Source: Spongospora subterranea
Lineage: Eukaryota; Endomyxa; Phytomyxea; Plasmodiophorida; Plasmodiophoridae
Length of the DNA: 13,037 nt
NCBI GenBank assembly: GCA_900404475.1
Contig: OUQQ01000576.1
Coordinates: forward strand, 1 to 13,037
Reading direction: 5' to 3'
Part shown: in pieces, positions 1-9,528 of the stretch
Numbering within the stretch: the stretch's first letter is position 1
Layout of the letters: every line of letters begins with the position of its first letter
Translations under genes and position numbers: made by a program
The notes under the pieces: model-generated
Seen by the model: the letters and a program-made list of their open reading frames with translations, nothing else
Told to the model about the DNA's origin: nothing
Databases searched by the model: none

Positions 1-171
1 ATCACAATACCAGACACTCGTATTGCTGCCCCAACACTTGTTGACGGCACTCCCATCGCCAAACATCACTTTACTTGTTTATGGTGTTGATATCACAATA
101 CCAGACACTCGTATTGCTGCCCCAACACTTGTTGACGGCACTCCCATCGCCAAATATCACTTCACTTGTCA
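1..171. repeat. 91-bp-period tandem duplication upstream of PSME3
   Basis: The block at 1-78 recurs at 92-169 with only two visible mismatches; its first 63 bases are identical. The spacer at 79-91 is not conserved. The array may extend left of the window, so the copy number is unknown. It ends about 60 bp before the proposed PSME3 start codon and so lies in the likely promoter or 5' UTR. It resembles no transposon end that I recognise. Confidence 0.93.
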
Positions 172-230
172 TTCACGGAGTCCGTAATTCAATTGATATC
201 GTCTGGTGTGTGTGTAAGGCGTGGTCGACG

Positions 231-2184
231 ATGCCGTCCGAAATGCGATCGGATGATGTTCGCGTTCAATACGATGACATTATCGGTCTGTTGATCGCCA
301 ATGTTTTTGCGTTCGCGGCGTCCATGAACCCACCCTTGGTTCTGTTTCAGATGGATTCTCTTGCGATGCCAATGATATCATTCACTCGAAACTTCCGGCG
401 AAAGTTATGCAGCTGCAGAGGCTGCTGAAAGAGGCGCCAGAATTCAACCTGGCGACGACCGACGTTATGGAGGCGATAGAAGTTGAACCGTACAATTCCG
501 GCGGAATCTCCAAGAAGCGCAAACTGGCCTCGTGCGACGACGGGAATGATGTACAATTGGGTAAGTTTGTCACAACACGGTTAAACGGATTCAACGTTAT
601 CAACGCATATCCATTTTGTTGTGTTTTGTTTCCAGTGCGAGCATCAGTAAAACGCTGTGTTTTGATGACTTGGAGTTTTGAGTCTTAAAGGAATAGTCCA
701 GACTGCATTTCCCTTAACTCTTCTGTTCGCGAGTTGTTTTTTCGCTGCGAATATCAACTTCGTAGTCTTTTTTTGTAAAACCTCTTGCTCGGGATTTCCA
801 CTTTTCACCATCGAAACGGTATTGTCTGGCATTTTGGGTTTGACTCTTCTCACTGCCTTTTTTTATCATGCACGGTATTATCTGAGCGGTTTTGATTTCA
901 TATCGCTTTGGCTGTTTGCAAGTCGGATAAGAAAAGTTTCATCTACTGCGGACGTCAGTCCACTTTTTTGTTCCGATGATTCACCGCCGAGCAAAATCGT
1001 TTTGTTGCTTCTTGCTCCATCGGAATGACGTATCAAACAGATGGGGATGCGATAGCTGCGGATGAATCATTCGATGGCGCAACGCGTACACTCTCGGTTC
1101 TCAAATGCAACAAGACGGTTGTTGCCCCTTTGTTCCTTTTGAAGGGGCAGATGCTCGACATGATAGAGTTAATCGGAACCGTCAAGATCTCCATCCAGCT
1201 GGCCATCCCCCGGATCGAAGATGGCAACAATTTCGGTACTTACCCATTGAGTTTTCATTGCGTTGTCATTATGTCGAACCACTTGTTTTTTCATTTTCAT
1301 TGCCACATTTTTTTTCTTATTCTTATGGTTGATGTATGTCCTCATGCCATAACTTTGTCGGCTTGGCTTTTATTCTAATTTGTGCTGCTGTCGAATGAGG
1401 TTTATCATCGATATTGTATATGTACTGAGTTTTGTTAAAGGAGTATCAATTCAAGAGGAGACCGTTTCAGAGCTATCCCGTGCGGAAGATAGCGTTTTCT
1501 CAATTTTCGAGTCAATGTCCGGATACTTCGTCTCGTACGTCGTTTCATTCACTTACTCTTTTCGAGCCCGTTCAAATATGTTTTGCTGTTATCGTCAAAC
1601 ATACTTGCTTTTCAGATTCTTCTCTCTCCTGGTTTTGCCCTCTGTTTTCACCGTTCATCGCGACATCATTCAACACGCAAGAGTTTTGTGTTCAAACATA
1701 TTTTAGGCGGGCTAAAGTTGGTTCAAAAATGCTGAAGTATCCCGAGGTGCAAGATTATTTGATGGCGGTTAGGGAGCTTGACTCCAAGATGTATACGAAT
1801 TTACGCCTATTCTGTAAGATTCGTCAGATTCATTTTCTCCCGAATTAATGTTGTTATTGCGCTTCGAAGTTTACTCCCCACCGTTTGAGGCATGTTTTTG
1901 ATGTTTTAATCTTCGTTGTCGGTTTGTTTGTTTCCGTAATCAGTAAGTACTTCATCACGACTAATGATTGTTGTTACAGGTAGCGATCTCCGAAATAACG
2001 CTGCGCTGCTTCACGATCTGTAAATATCTTCCTTCAACTTGTTAATATCATGAAGATTTAGTTTTTTGGTTTTTGTGTTATTTCTTAATTTCTGATCTAG
2101 CAATGACTGGTTTGTAGGATTATCAAGAATCTAGAGAAGATCCGGTCGCCACGTTCGTCAAATCACCAGTCATCAATGTACTAG
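231..2184 (+). CDS. PSME3: PA28-gamma / REG-gamma, proteasome activator complex subunit 3 (seven exons)
   Basis: This subunit forms the nuclear heptameric cap that opens the 20S proteasome gate for ATP- and ubiquitin-independent degradation. Exons: 231-285, 351-560, 1041-1235, 1441-1534, 1707-1813, 1980-2019 and 2118-2184. Phases match at every junction and give 768 nt, or 255 aa plus TAG; the human protein is 254 aa. Exon 1 with exon 2 aligns to the human N-terminus without gaps. Residues 72-77 (SKKRKL) match the basic nuclear-localisation segment. Residues 145-154 (PRIEDGNNFG) are the activation loop, followed by VSIQEETV. RAK at 186-188 places Lys188 as in human, and the tail retains Pro245 and a C-terminal Tyr. 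All acceptors end in AG and all donors start with GT; the first donor (GTCTGT) is weak. ATG 231 fits the family's N-terminal length. No frameshift or internal stop is needed. The acidic linker at residues 80-105 is diverged from human. Homology was judged from memory of the family, not from a search. Confidence 0.95.
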
Positions 2185-2594
2185 TATCAGTAATGTGCTG
2201 ATGGTGTACATTTCGAAGTTCCGTTCGGTATTCAAACGGTTTGAGTATTGTCCCCCTATAGATGGCAAAACTCAGATCGTCCACAAATATGTATAATACA
2301 GTTTTTTGATTCAAAAACTGGATATGAAATTATATTGATCGAGTTTGAAGATGGAGTCGACTCAACAATTCCCCAGTTGGTGATCGATCCGCTCGAAGAA
2401 ATTGAGCAAAATTGGACTTTATTGTTCAATTTAACTTACAAACCAAATTCTTTTTCTCCTGCAGAGCGTTTTCAGTAAATTTTCAGTTTACGACTGCTGC
2501 TCAGCATCCCTCGCTGTGAGGACCTAGCTGGTCGATCACCAACCGCAAAGCAGAGGTCGCAGGGCGAACACTTTGAGGTGTCAGACAACCTAAT

Positions 2595-2600
2595 AATAAA
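2595..2600 (+). terminator. Candidate PSME3 polyadenylation signal
   Basis: A canonical AATAAA lies about 410 bp after the PSME3 stop codon. It is the first exact match I noticed downstream on this strand, so 2185 to about 2620 is the probable 3' UTR. Cleavage-site context was not assessed. Confidence 0.4.
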
Positions 2601-2620
2601 GGCTAATTTCCCGGATCAAC

Positions 2621-3290
2621 CCTAATGATTCCTGAGGCCCAAACTTCACGTGTAGCGATCACCTTTTACCAACCGTCAAGATGGGGCGAATCCCGACTTG
2701 CTGAACTGTCTGTTCAATAATCATATCTTATCTCACAATATGTATTTAAAGTTTGTTAGCGCAATGACGGTGATGCTCCTCGGTGGAGCCCTCAACATGT
2801 TCGATTGTGTTAAAAATGGTGATTGCGTCAATTCTTTGACAATTCACTGGACATCGTATTTCAAGAATCCAAACAGCCGAGCCGAGCAGAGATGACCGAT
2901 AGGTATTATTGTTGACGCCATCAAAATGTCGTTTCTCCAATAGGTAGTCAATTTAGATCGCGACGTCTCACTCTGGATGGGTCGATTGTCGATGTTCTGG
3001 TGAAATCGACCACAGATTGGCCACGATCCAGATAGTGCCCCTGTTGTTGATTCACTTTTCAAGCAGGTAATCTGCTGTAAGGAATTCAAGCAACAAAAAA
3101 CTTGTTCATGTTCGCGAACTATTGGATTATCAGCAGTTGAAATCCTCTTTTTTCACCGACTTGGCATAGCTGCGACTCAGTTTGGGTATGTTCTATACCC
3201 GACACCAAAGTTTGCTGCTAATCATCGGGTCAAGCTTCAGCAGTTGAGGTATGAAAGTTTCCAAATGATTATGCAGCTAGCCAGATTTAG
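2621..3290. other. Intergenic, no recognisable gene
   Basis: Only short ORFs occur here, such as a 65-codon frame at 2698-2895 (+) and an 81-codon frame at 2844-3089 (-). None shows a family motif, a conserved cysteine pattern or convincing splice partners. I see no RNA gene. Confidence 0.5.
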
Positions 3291-4140
3291 TTGTATAATT
3301 GCAAGATAACCTCTGAATTCCACGATTCTTGCTTGTTTCTGGAATATCCAATCAGCAACCAGAAGGACGCTCCCGTTCCTCAGCAAGGAGTCTCATTAAC
3401 AATGACAACAACTGCCCTTGACTCCAGTGCATTCATCCTGACCTGGACACAAATCTCGGCCGATTTCCCGGTGTCAACGTTTCTGGGCGGACCAATCCTT
3501 TATGAAATCTGCTCAATCTCCCTGGAAATGTTCCCCCAACCACTGCATCTACGGCCGCAGCGTCGTAAATACGAAAATCGTGAGGCATTGCTGTGTGGTT
3601 GCTGTCAATGGCGATAAAGTCCAGGTCATTGTGGACACATGGCGGCAATGTCAAGCTGTTGACAGGCAACGACTTCTGCAATCCTTTGCCAATTATCGTA
3701 TCCCAAACGCTGTTCCCGTTGACCGCCCGCGCTGAAAAATGCCAATAAATTCAGGTTCATGGTGGACACATGGTTGTAATCGCCAACTGTTGATGTCGAT
3801 GTCGCCAGAAGTCTGCTCTCGACATTGTGTTGGCGCCATCGCCTGTAAAGCACAATGAGTGTCGTTGTTGATCGGGCAGTCAACATTCACGTCAAACGTG
3901 CTCTGTCTATATCATAATACATCAATGATTGACAATATCATTGAGATCAGAACAAAAATCCGATTCTATATTGTCGGCTGCAGCAGTTGTCAACAGGTTG
4001 ACGATTGGCGTATATTGCCAATCATGGCATTGACAACGCTTTTAAGCTTGTTCAGAGAGACTTTGATTTACGGTTGCTCTAAACGCGCTGCACGATATAT
4101 CCATATCTGTGAAAGGAATCATCCCCAATTTCTTCTGGTT
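3291..4140. other. Intergenic stretch rich in short inverted repeats and a diverged direct repeat
   Basis: The stretch has several TGTCAA/TTGAC-type palindromic motifs (about 3650-3665, 3989-4002 and 4030-4037). Two diverged copies of a roughly 65-bp unit start near 3610 and 3741; both contain GTGGACACATGG, at 3631 and 3762. Read on the minus strand, the two copies give similar short peptides around PPCVHND and QPCVHHE, in ORFs at 3433-3681 and 3693-3890. I do not recognise the peptides. This could be a decayed element or a cysteine-bearing repeat protein relic. Confidence 0.4.
3986..4037. repeat. Nested inverted repeat
   Basis: The outer arms, GTTGTCAA (3986-3993) and TTGACAAC (4030-4037), are perfect. 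The inner arms, GATTGGC (4003-4009) and GCCAATC (4017-4023), are also perfect and enclose a 7-nt loop. The two stems are separated by unpaired stretches of 9 and 6 nt, so the whole could fold as an interrupted hairpin. Confidence 0.65.
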
Positions 4141-5535
4141 GAAGGATGACCTGACTCACAAGATTATAAGTGGCATCGTCTCCTTGAACCGGGGGTAGTG
4201 CTAAGAATGTTGAAGGTGAATATACTCATCTGCTAGAACAGCCCATTCCCTCAAAGTCGCGAGCGCATCGTGAAGTTTTTTCTGACAACGTTCCCACTTT
4301 CCAAAGCACCGGTTGCCATTTGGGCTCACGATGACGTCCCTGAACCAACGCAAGTTGCGATGATAGGGGCGGCATGACGAGCTCCTTTCATGGCTTTCAG
4401 GACCCCGACGACGACGAGACGGCAAAGATCTTGAAAACATTATTGACTTCATCGTAGGTGATCGACCGCATCTGTTGAATGTTTCGTCCAATACTAGTAG
4501 ACCATCGCTTGCCGGGCAACACACATCCACTAGTCAGGTGATTGGATCCCACGTGTGCCAGAAGATGTGACATCGCATTAAATTCGGGGACATCGTGATT
4601 ACGATAAAACAGCAGAAGAGAGACTTCGTGACGCTTATCGGTTTTGCCATCAACCCAAACTGCCAGCTTTTCTATCACGTATTTTCTATGTAAATTTTCC
4701 AAAATTATCATTCGGTATTTTTTATAGACTCTAAAGCAACAAAATCGATAAAAATCAGAAAAGACAACGGAAATACCTCGAAAAACGATTCTTTGAAATC
4801 TTCGAAAAAGGTTTTCACATTATCGTTGCGTTTGAACATCTAAAGGAGCAATATCAATATTGAATAAACCATAAAAATAATTCGGGCCGTTTTCGATTTT
4901 ACGGTAGTCGCAATAAATGAGCACCTCAGTTGGTCTCAGCTGAGTATCCCCCATTTGCCTCATAATCCTTCATCTCCTTCTCAATGCGCTCGAACACATT
5001 CCCGAACGCGGTTGATTCAGTCGGCCCCCTCTCCGCCAAATCAAAGGCGATGGTGAATGCCTGTCGCATCGGAGCCGATTGACAAGGCGTCAGCGCTCGT
5101 TGAACCTGACCACCAGGGCATACTCCCTGATAGGCCCCACGACGACCGAACTATATGATGGATCGCCTTGAGAGCAGAGCCCATCTGCGTGATGTTATCT
5201 GGATCTAACCAAGATCCAGACGACAGGACTTGACCACCGAACATATCCCATACCGCTGTCCCGTTCCGATTTCAGCAGCTGCCTTGCTTCTTTCAGGGTT
5301 CGCCAATCAAGATAACATTTCTGAAAAAAAGCAGTCGGTTCTCCAAAAAGACGCCAAACGTGATTCCTTACGAACTGAGTCAATGTTCATGGCGGGAACC
5401 TTGTGCGGTTGATCGGAAAGCAAAATGATCAGATCTTCGTAATGTCGAATCAGCTGGAATAAGTGCAACAGGCTCTGGAGATGGTTATCGTAGGCTCGCT
5501 TTGCGCTGATCTCGACGGGAATCCGTTCACCCAAC
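4141..5535. other. No recognisable gene; short minus-strand ORFs of unknown origin
   Basis: Minus-strand frames at 4201-4530, 4397-4711, 5195-5383 and 5307-5534, plus an open stretch at about 4928-5140 that includes residues FERIEKEMKDYEANGG, look vaguely protein-like. They overlap in different frames and carry no motif I can name. They may be relics of a mobile element like those further right. The part at 4717-4910 is AT-rich with nothing visible. A perfect 9-bp inverted repeat with a 5-nt loop lies at 5198-5220. Confidence 0.3.
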
Positions 5536-6324
5536 TTTGACTGGGGAACCGTTCTGGAACTCAGTAAAACTCACACGCATAAGGACGGCGTCGACTCCAG
5601 CGTGTACAAGCTCAAGCTGAGCTTGTGAGAGCTTGACGTATCGCGCTGCTTTGAGACCTCGTACAGTTGAAAAGTGTTTTCGCTTCCCACGCGTTGCAGT
5701 ATTGGCTTTGCCAATGCAGTTAATTATGAGAGACGTTAATCTGAACGCATTTGATCATCAATGCGCAATCCGTTTTTATCAATTCTACCTACCGTTGCCG
5801 ACCAGTCGATGCGATGAAGATCATCGTCTAAAAGACGACAGGATATTGTTGTGTCGAAAACAACACAGCAAGTGCCAACATATAATTCCATGCCAATATG
5901 TGCTTGCGACATGAACAGAAACTTCGTTCAATGAAAACAAATTGAGCTTGACAATTCGATATTTAGGAACAAATCCTCGTGTCTGATTCGAAACAGACTC
6001 TCCTCAGCATCGTCAGCATTGCAAATGTAGCAAAACAATACAGAACATTATTGCCACAGCAAAGTCTGCGCATACTGCATCGAAACCATCAATGATGCGG
6101 ATGAGTGAGGAACTCGACATCACAGCCGATTTGACTTGGCAATTGGCGATGTTCTGCCTTGCGTAGACGAAGACCTGCGATGAAATGAGAGTTACGTGTA
6201 CTCGAATTCACAATGTGTTTTACTGCCGTCAATCACGAGAAAATAATCCCTTGCGATATCCAATTTCACCGACCAAGCTGAGAATTCGTGCTCAAATTGG
6301 TCAGCATGCTCGATTAATCCTACG
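5536..6324. other. Intergenic, nothing recognised
   Basis: Apart from a 93-codon plus-strand ORF at 5633-5914 with no family features, and a 9-bp palindrome with a 3-nt loop at 5606-5626, I see no gene, RNA or mobile-element motif. By position it could hold the decayed C-terminal half of the minus-strand MULE transposase to its right, but I cannot read one. Confidence 0.4.
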
Positions 6325-6725
6325 CGCCCCCGCAAAACTCGAGAAATATACCTAGACCGCACTGTAATGACCCAGCTAATGCCCGAGCAATGTTCTGAGC
6401 AATGTGGAATTTACAGCGCCGCTAACGCACCGTCTGAGGCCAGATATCAGCAATGGCCATGGCGAACTGGCGAACTCAGTGTCGCCGTCGGTGAACAAAA
6501 CTGGATCCAGGCATTCAATCGTATGGAAAACCGGCACCCAAGGCCGTGATCATCGATAACAGCAACAAAGAGCCAACGACATACCGAAGCGGTTCGTCGT
6601 ATAAGTGACATCAATCTGGAGAACGTGATTGAGATTTTGATATTTTGCCTTTTATGTTGTCGAAATCCAAAATATTGATTCGAGGCGGAGTGTCGCGTCA
6701 TATCAGAACTTGACGCTGGTTCCAT
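6325..6725 (-). pseudogene. Broken MULE-type transposase core (FAR1/ZSWIM-like)
   Basis: Reading leftward on the minus strand, motifs of the RNase H-like transposase domain appear in the family order. LESIFW lies near 6670-6687. IDVTYTTNRFGM lies near 6580-6612 and includes the first catalytic Asp. TDGDTE lies near 6472-6505. A zinc-binding type CKFHIAQNIARAL lies near 6379-6420, after IADIWPQTV. The pieces are split across frames. Visible breaks are in-frame stops at 6652-6654, 6550-6552 and 6422-6424, and a frame change between the TDGDTE and CKFH blocks. The third acidic residue and the SWIM zinc finger were not found. This is a dead DNA-transposon remnant; the exact superfamily branch is inferred. 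Confidence 0.8.
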
Positions 6726-7540
6726 CCGCTCAGAGGTGCTTCATTCAGTAAATTGAACTATTGTGTGTCTCATGAAAGAGTTGTCCAGCAGGTTGTGAAC
6801 ATAACGGGGTGGACCATGTGACCTTGATGGCAGGAATGTACTGGCGCTCTATCAGCATCATGATTTGAGAGCAAATCAACACGCAAAGCCCAAGATTTGA
6901 TCGCGGAAGTCATCTGAAATGAACCGGTTTTGGGTTAGTGCTGCAACAAGATCGTGGTTGGGCTCATTATTGATTTCATAGACTTCGTTAGAGTAGTAAC
7001 TCGGGTCCCTGTCTGGATGGCAAAAGGGCACTCGCCCTTCGCTTTGATCGGTTCTCTCTAGAATTCAAAGGCGACAGTCGATTCCTTGGTCTCTACGACG
7101 CCACTACGAAAGCAGGGAAGGCCAATGAAATTCAGCTGCTTGGAGCACTTTTTTCCCAAAGGGCAAATCACAGTGATGCAAATACTCATTCAACAGCACT
7201 GTTATTTTGTTTTGAGCAAGCGGAATGAGGTTTTCACATTGATATACATCAAGGGAACCATTGGCTCGACCCCTAACATGAACAAATCCAGTTTGGTCTC
7301 TGAATCGATGCTCACAAATTAGTACGTTATCGTCCCTGGCTCTTTCCGATGATGAAAACCAAACATGCATTGACGTTGTAGGAGAGGAAACGTGCTGACA
7401 AGAATGACCAGGTGGAGGTCGTTCTTGTCAGAAACTGGGCGAGACATTCCTGAATCGCCTTCTGCAATGGCGGAGTTGCGACGAGAGTCGTGTGAGTTCA
7501 CACGAAGAAGCGCTGCGATGGCGTGTAGTTCCTTCCGTGA
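6726..7540. other. Unassigned DNA between transposon relics
   Basis: The right part may contain decayed flanks of the minus-strand elements on either side. The largest frame is an 88-codon minus-strand ORF at 7104-7370 with no family motif. I could not find LTR ends or terminal inverted repeats. A 15-bp hairpin lies at 7395-7431 and is listed separately. Confidence 0.4.
7395..7431. repeat. 15-bp hairpin
   Basis: The arms 7395-7409 and 7417-7431 are complementary except for one position that would be a G-U pair in RNA. The loop is 7 nt (7410-7416). There is no T-run after it and no adjacent gene, so a terminator role is not suggested. Confidence 0.75.
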
Positions 7541-8160
7541 GAGGAAATACTTGGAGTTGATTGCGGTACCAGCGCGAATCCTGTACCTCCTTGACGACAT
7601 ACATGGGGTTTTGGATTATCCGAGTTGAGCATGAATGAGGGCGGGGGAGGTTGGACGCGATCGGGAATATCGTTCTCCACGTGCAGCTTTTGATGTGGGT
7701 GGCAGTGGTAGCCGGTAGATCATCGGATTGTTAATCTCTATGATGGAATAAGGACTCAATCTTGGACTGATCAATTTAGCACTGAGGCGGTTACGTGCAA
7801 TACCGGCCAAGTTTAGCCAAATCTTATCGCATAAAGCGTACGATGGCTGGGGCCCGCTCGTTTCGAATCAGCAAATTATTTCATGTCTCGAACGGCGCGC
7901 TGGAGTTCTGCTGTGAGGAAGAGGTGAACGTCGTTGAGATGTTTAACAGAATCGTCGGCATTCGGGTAAGTCACAAGAGAACAGGTGCAGAACTCGCTAG
8001 TCTGATCGGTGTAATCGTGGTGAGATGGGGGGTCGACTTCATAAACTGCATAAAATGGCCTCGACTTCGTAGTGGAGTGTTCGGGATTGTTGTAGGAGAA
8101 CTCGTCCATGTGTTGGAAAATCATAAAGCACAATGGCTGCTATTGGTGCGATGTTAGCCA
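7540..8160 (-). pseudogene. Ty3/gypsy integrase C-terminus with GPY/F-like and chromodomain-like remnants
   Basis: An 85-codon minus-strand frame (8133-7876) carries DEFSYNNPEHSTTKSRPFY, the end of the integrase core seen in Ty3/gypsy elements (pattern FAYN..HS.T...PF...YG). It continues to LQRAVRDMK, the usual helix before the C-terminal domain. After frame changes, 7810-7690 reads SPYSIIEINNPMIYRLPLPP, a GPY/F-type module with Gly replaced by Ser. Next comes PDRVQPPPP near 7655. A short block near 7612-7560 (YVVKEVQDSRWYRNQLQ) resembles the start of a chromodomain. At least two frame changes and a stop separate these pieces. The catalytic half of the integrase is not recognisable in 8160-8640. 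The order suggests a decayed chromovirus-type element. Confidence 0.82.
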
Positions 8161-8660
8161 GGGATGGTTGACCAGTGATCATAAAGTCCTCTGACCAGGC
8201 AACCCTACACGACCTGGTAACGCCTTCGGTTCATCAGGCCACCGCGCCGGTTGCCGTCCTCTTCTCGGGAATTTAAAGGTAAGGACGTCCATTTGTAAAT
8301 CCGTTTTCGATTATCGAGGGTCTCTCTCAATCGTAGTTTCAGGACGAATGCCTGTTCACCCGATGAGGTATTTGCAGTTGCTGGAGCGATTGAATATCTC
8401 TTTGAGCCCTCGATGATTTCCCCGACCTTATGTGCTGACTTTGACATTGTGGAATTTCGAAACGGTTTGAAATTGTTTTGAATAAAGTTCCACTTCTCGT
8501 GCTCGTGACGGTTTGTGTCCATGAACTACTAGATGTAATCTTTTTTTGGGTTGTTTTGTCAAGCATCCAATTCCTATAACTGAATGTTTATATTTCATTT
8601 TTGAGGGAATTATAGCTCTAGGATAGGCAGCTTTCAAAAGGTCGGTTTTCCAGTACATCG
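8161..8660. other. Unassigned DNA between opposite-strand Ty3/gypsy pieces
   Basis: The minus-strand integrase core should lie here if the left element were continuous, but I find no HPQTDGQ-type motif. Overlapping minus-strand ORFs at 8205-8522, 8339-8566 and 8428-8658 have no family features. The junction between the oppositely oriented elements is therefore somewhere in this stretch. Confidence 0.4.
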
Positions 8661-8850
8661 GTGAATGGCGTTCAATGCTTGTTTGGCTTCGCTAATTTCT
8701 ACCGTGATTTCATTGTACGCCATCGCCAGCTGACAGCACCACTTTGCTCATTGACCGAGAAAGACGTACCATTTTCATGACAATCGAATCAAGAGGAAGC
8801 TTTTGATGCCATCAATCACGCCTTCATCCAAGCATTAATCTTCTGCCTCT
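8661..8850 (+). pseudogene. Ty3/gypsy reverse transcriptase C-terminal fragment
   Basis: The plus-strand frame starting at 8661 reads [20 protein letters not shown], then LTEKDVPFS, a stop, and QEEAFDAI. This is the thumb and connection segment of Ty3/gypsy reverse transcriptase (pattern LGFANYYRRFI...PL..LT.K...F.W...CQ.AF..LK). The stop TGA at 8778-8780 sits exactly where the family has Trp, as a TGG to TGA change would give. The palm with the YxDD motif and the RNase H domain are absent. After the stop the same frame stays open to 9110 and runs into the gag-like start at 8907. Confidence 0.88.
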
Positions 8851-8906
8851 GCTCGCCGCTCTGTCCCTTCGCCCGTTCCACCTGTCCTCGCTCCCACTGG
8901 GAAGCA

Positions 8907-9339
8907 ATGACGAACTCCTCCCCATCGACTCGTTCTCAAATCGGCATCGCAGAAACAATTGCCGGGGCCATTGCGCCACTGTTAGAACAGCAAGCGTTAT
9001 TACAGCAGCATTTTTTGGTCGGATTATTGAAGAGTTGTCATCAAGTTTACTGGATGGAAAGCCGGACTCACAACCGGCGGACTCTTACTCGAAACCGGCG
9101 GTCGAGCTAGCGCCAGAACAGGCGAAACCTGGCAATTCGAACTAACGGTCCGTATCGACCTTGTCAAGTTTTCTGGCGATTTCAGTCCCACTTCGATAGG
9201 AGCGGCAATTGGGTCAAGCAATTTTGACATTTTTGCCCAAATTGACAGTCTTTCGGCAATGCCGCTTCTGCCGACGGTGCGGAACTTGGTACTCATTAGT
9301 CTGGAAGGTAATGCGTTGACCTGCGTTATCGACCTCTGA
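8907..9339 (+). pseudogene. Retrotransposon gag-like fragment
   Basis: An ATG at 8907 opens a Gln-rich N-terminus (APLLEQQALLQQHFL) typical of invertebrate gypsy gag proteins. After a +1 frame change, the frame containing 9151 reads IDLVKFSGDFS and, near 9300-9336, LEGNALTCVIDL, then TGA at 9337-9339. The pair KFSGDF ... LEGNAL matches the gag capsid region pattern. The expected tryptophan/aromatic residues between them look damaged. No zinc knuckle or protease follows. A BEL/Pao gag is a less likely alternative, given the Ty3/gypsy pol pieces on both sides. Confidence 0.6.
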
Positions 9340-9528
9340 GGTCAGTCGTCGGGACGACCCTAATACGAAGTTCAACAGCGAACCTCACTATGATCAAATG
9401 ACAATTTTGTCACTGGGGCAATAACAGATCCAATCACCCAGCTGTATTAATCGGCCACTCGTCAATCGTATCAAAGAAGTGCAGTCCAACGATAAAACCG
9501 TTCCGCAACTGGTCAACACCACCAAACC

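Noticed and set aside
75..428. 117-codon ORF read as one gene
   Set aside because: It reads through PSME3 intron 1 in the wrong frame; the spliced model explains the conserved residues.
1432..1848. 138-codon ORF as a separate gene
   Set aside because: It spans PSME3 intron 4. Its last part (exon 5 residues) belongs to PSME3, but its start is in the wrong frame and its end reads into intron 5.
7022..7045. Small AAGGGC/GCCCTT hairpin
   Set aside because: Only 6 bp of stem; expected by chance in a window this size.
7795..8157. 120-codon plus-strand ORF
   Set aside because: It is antisense to the minus-strand Ty3/gypsy integrase frame, which has clear family motifs; the plus frame has none.
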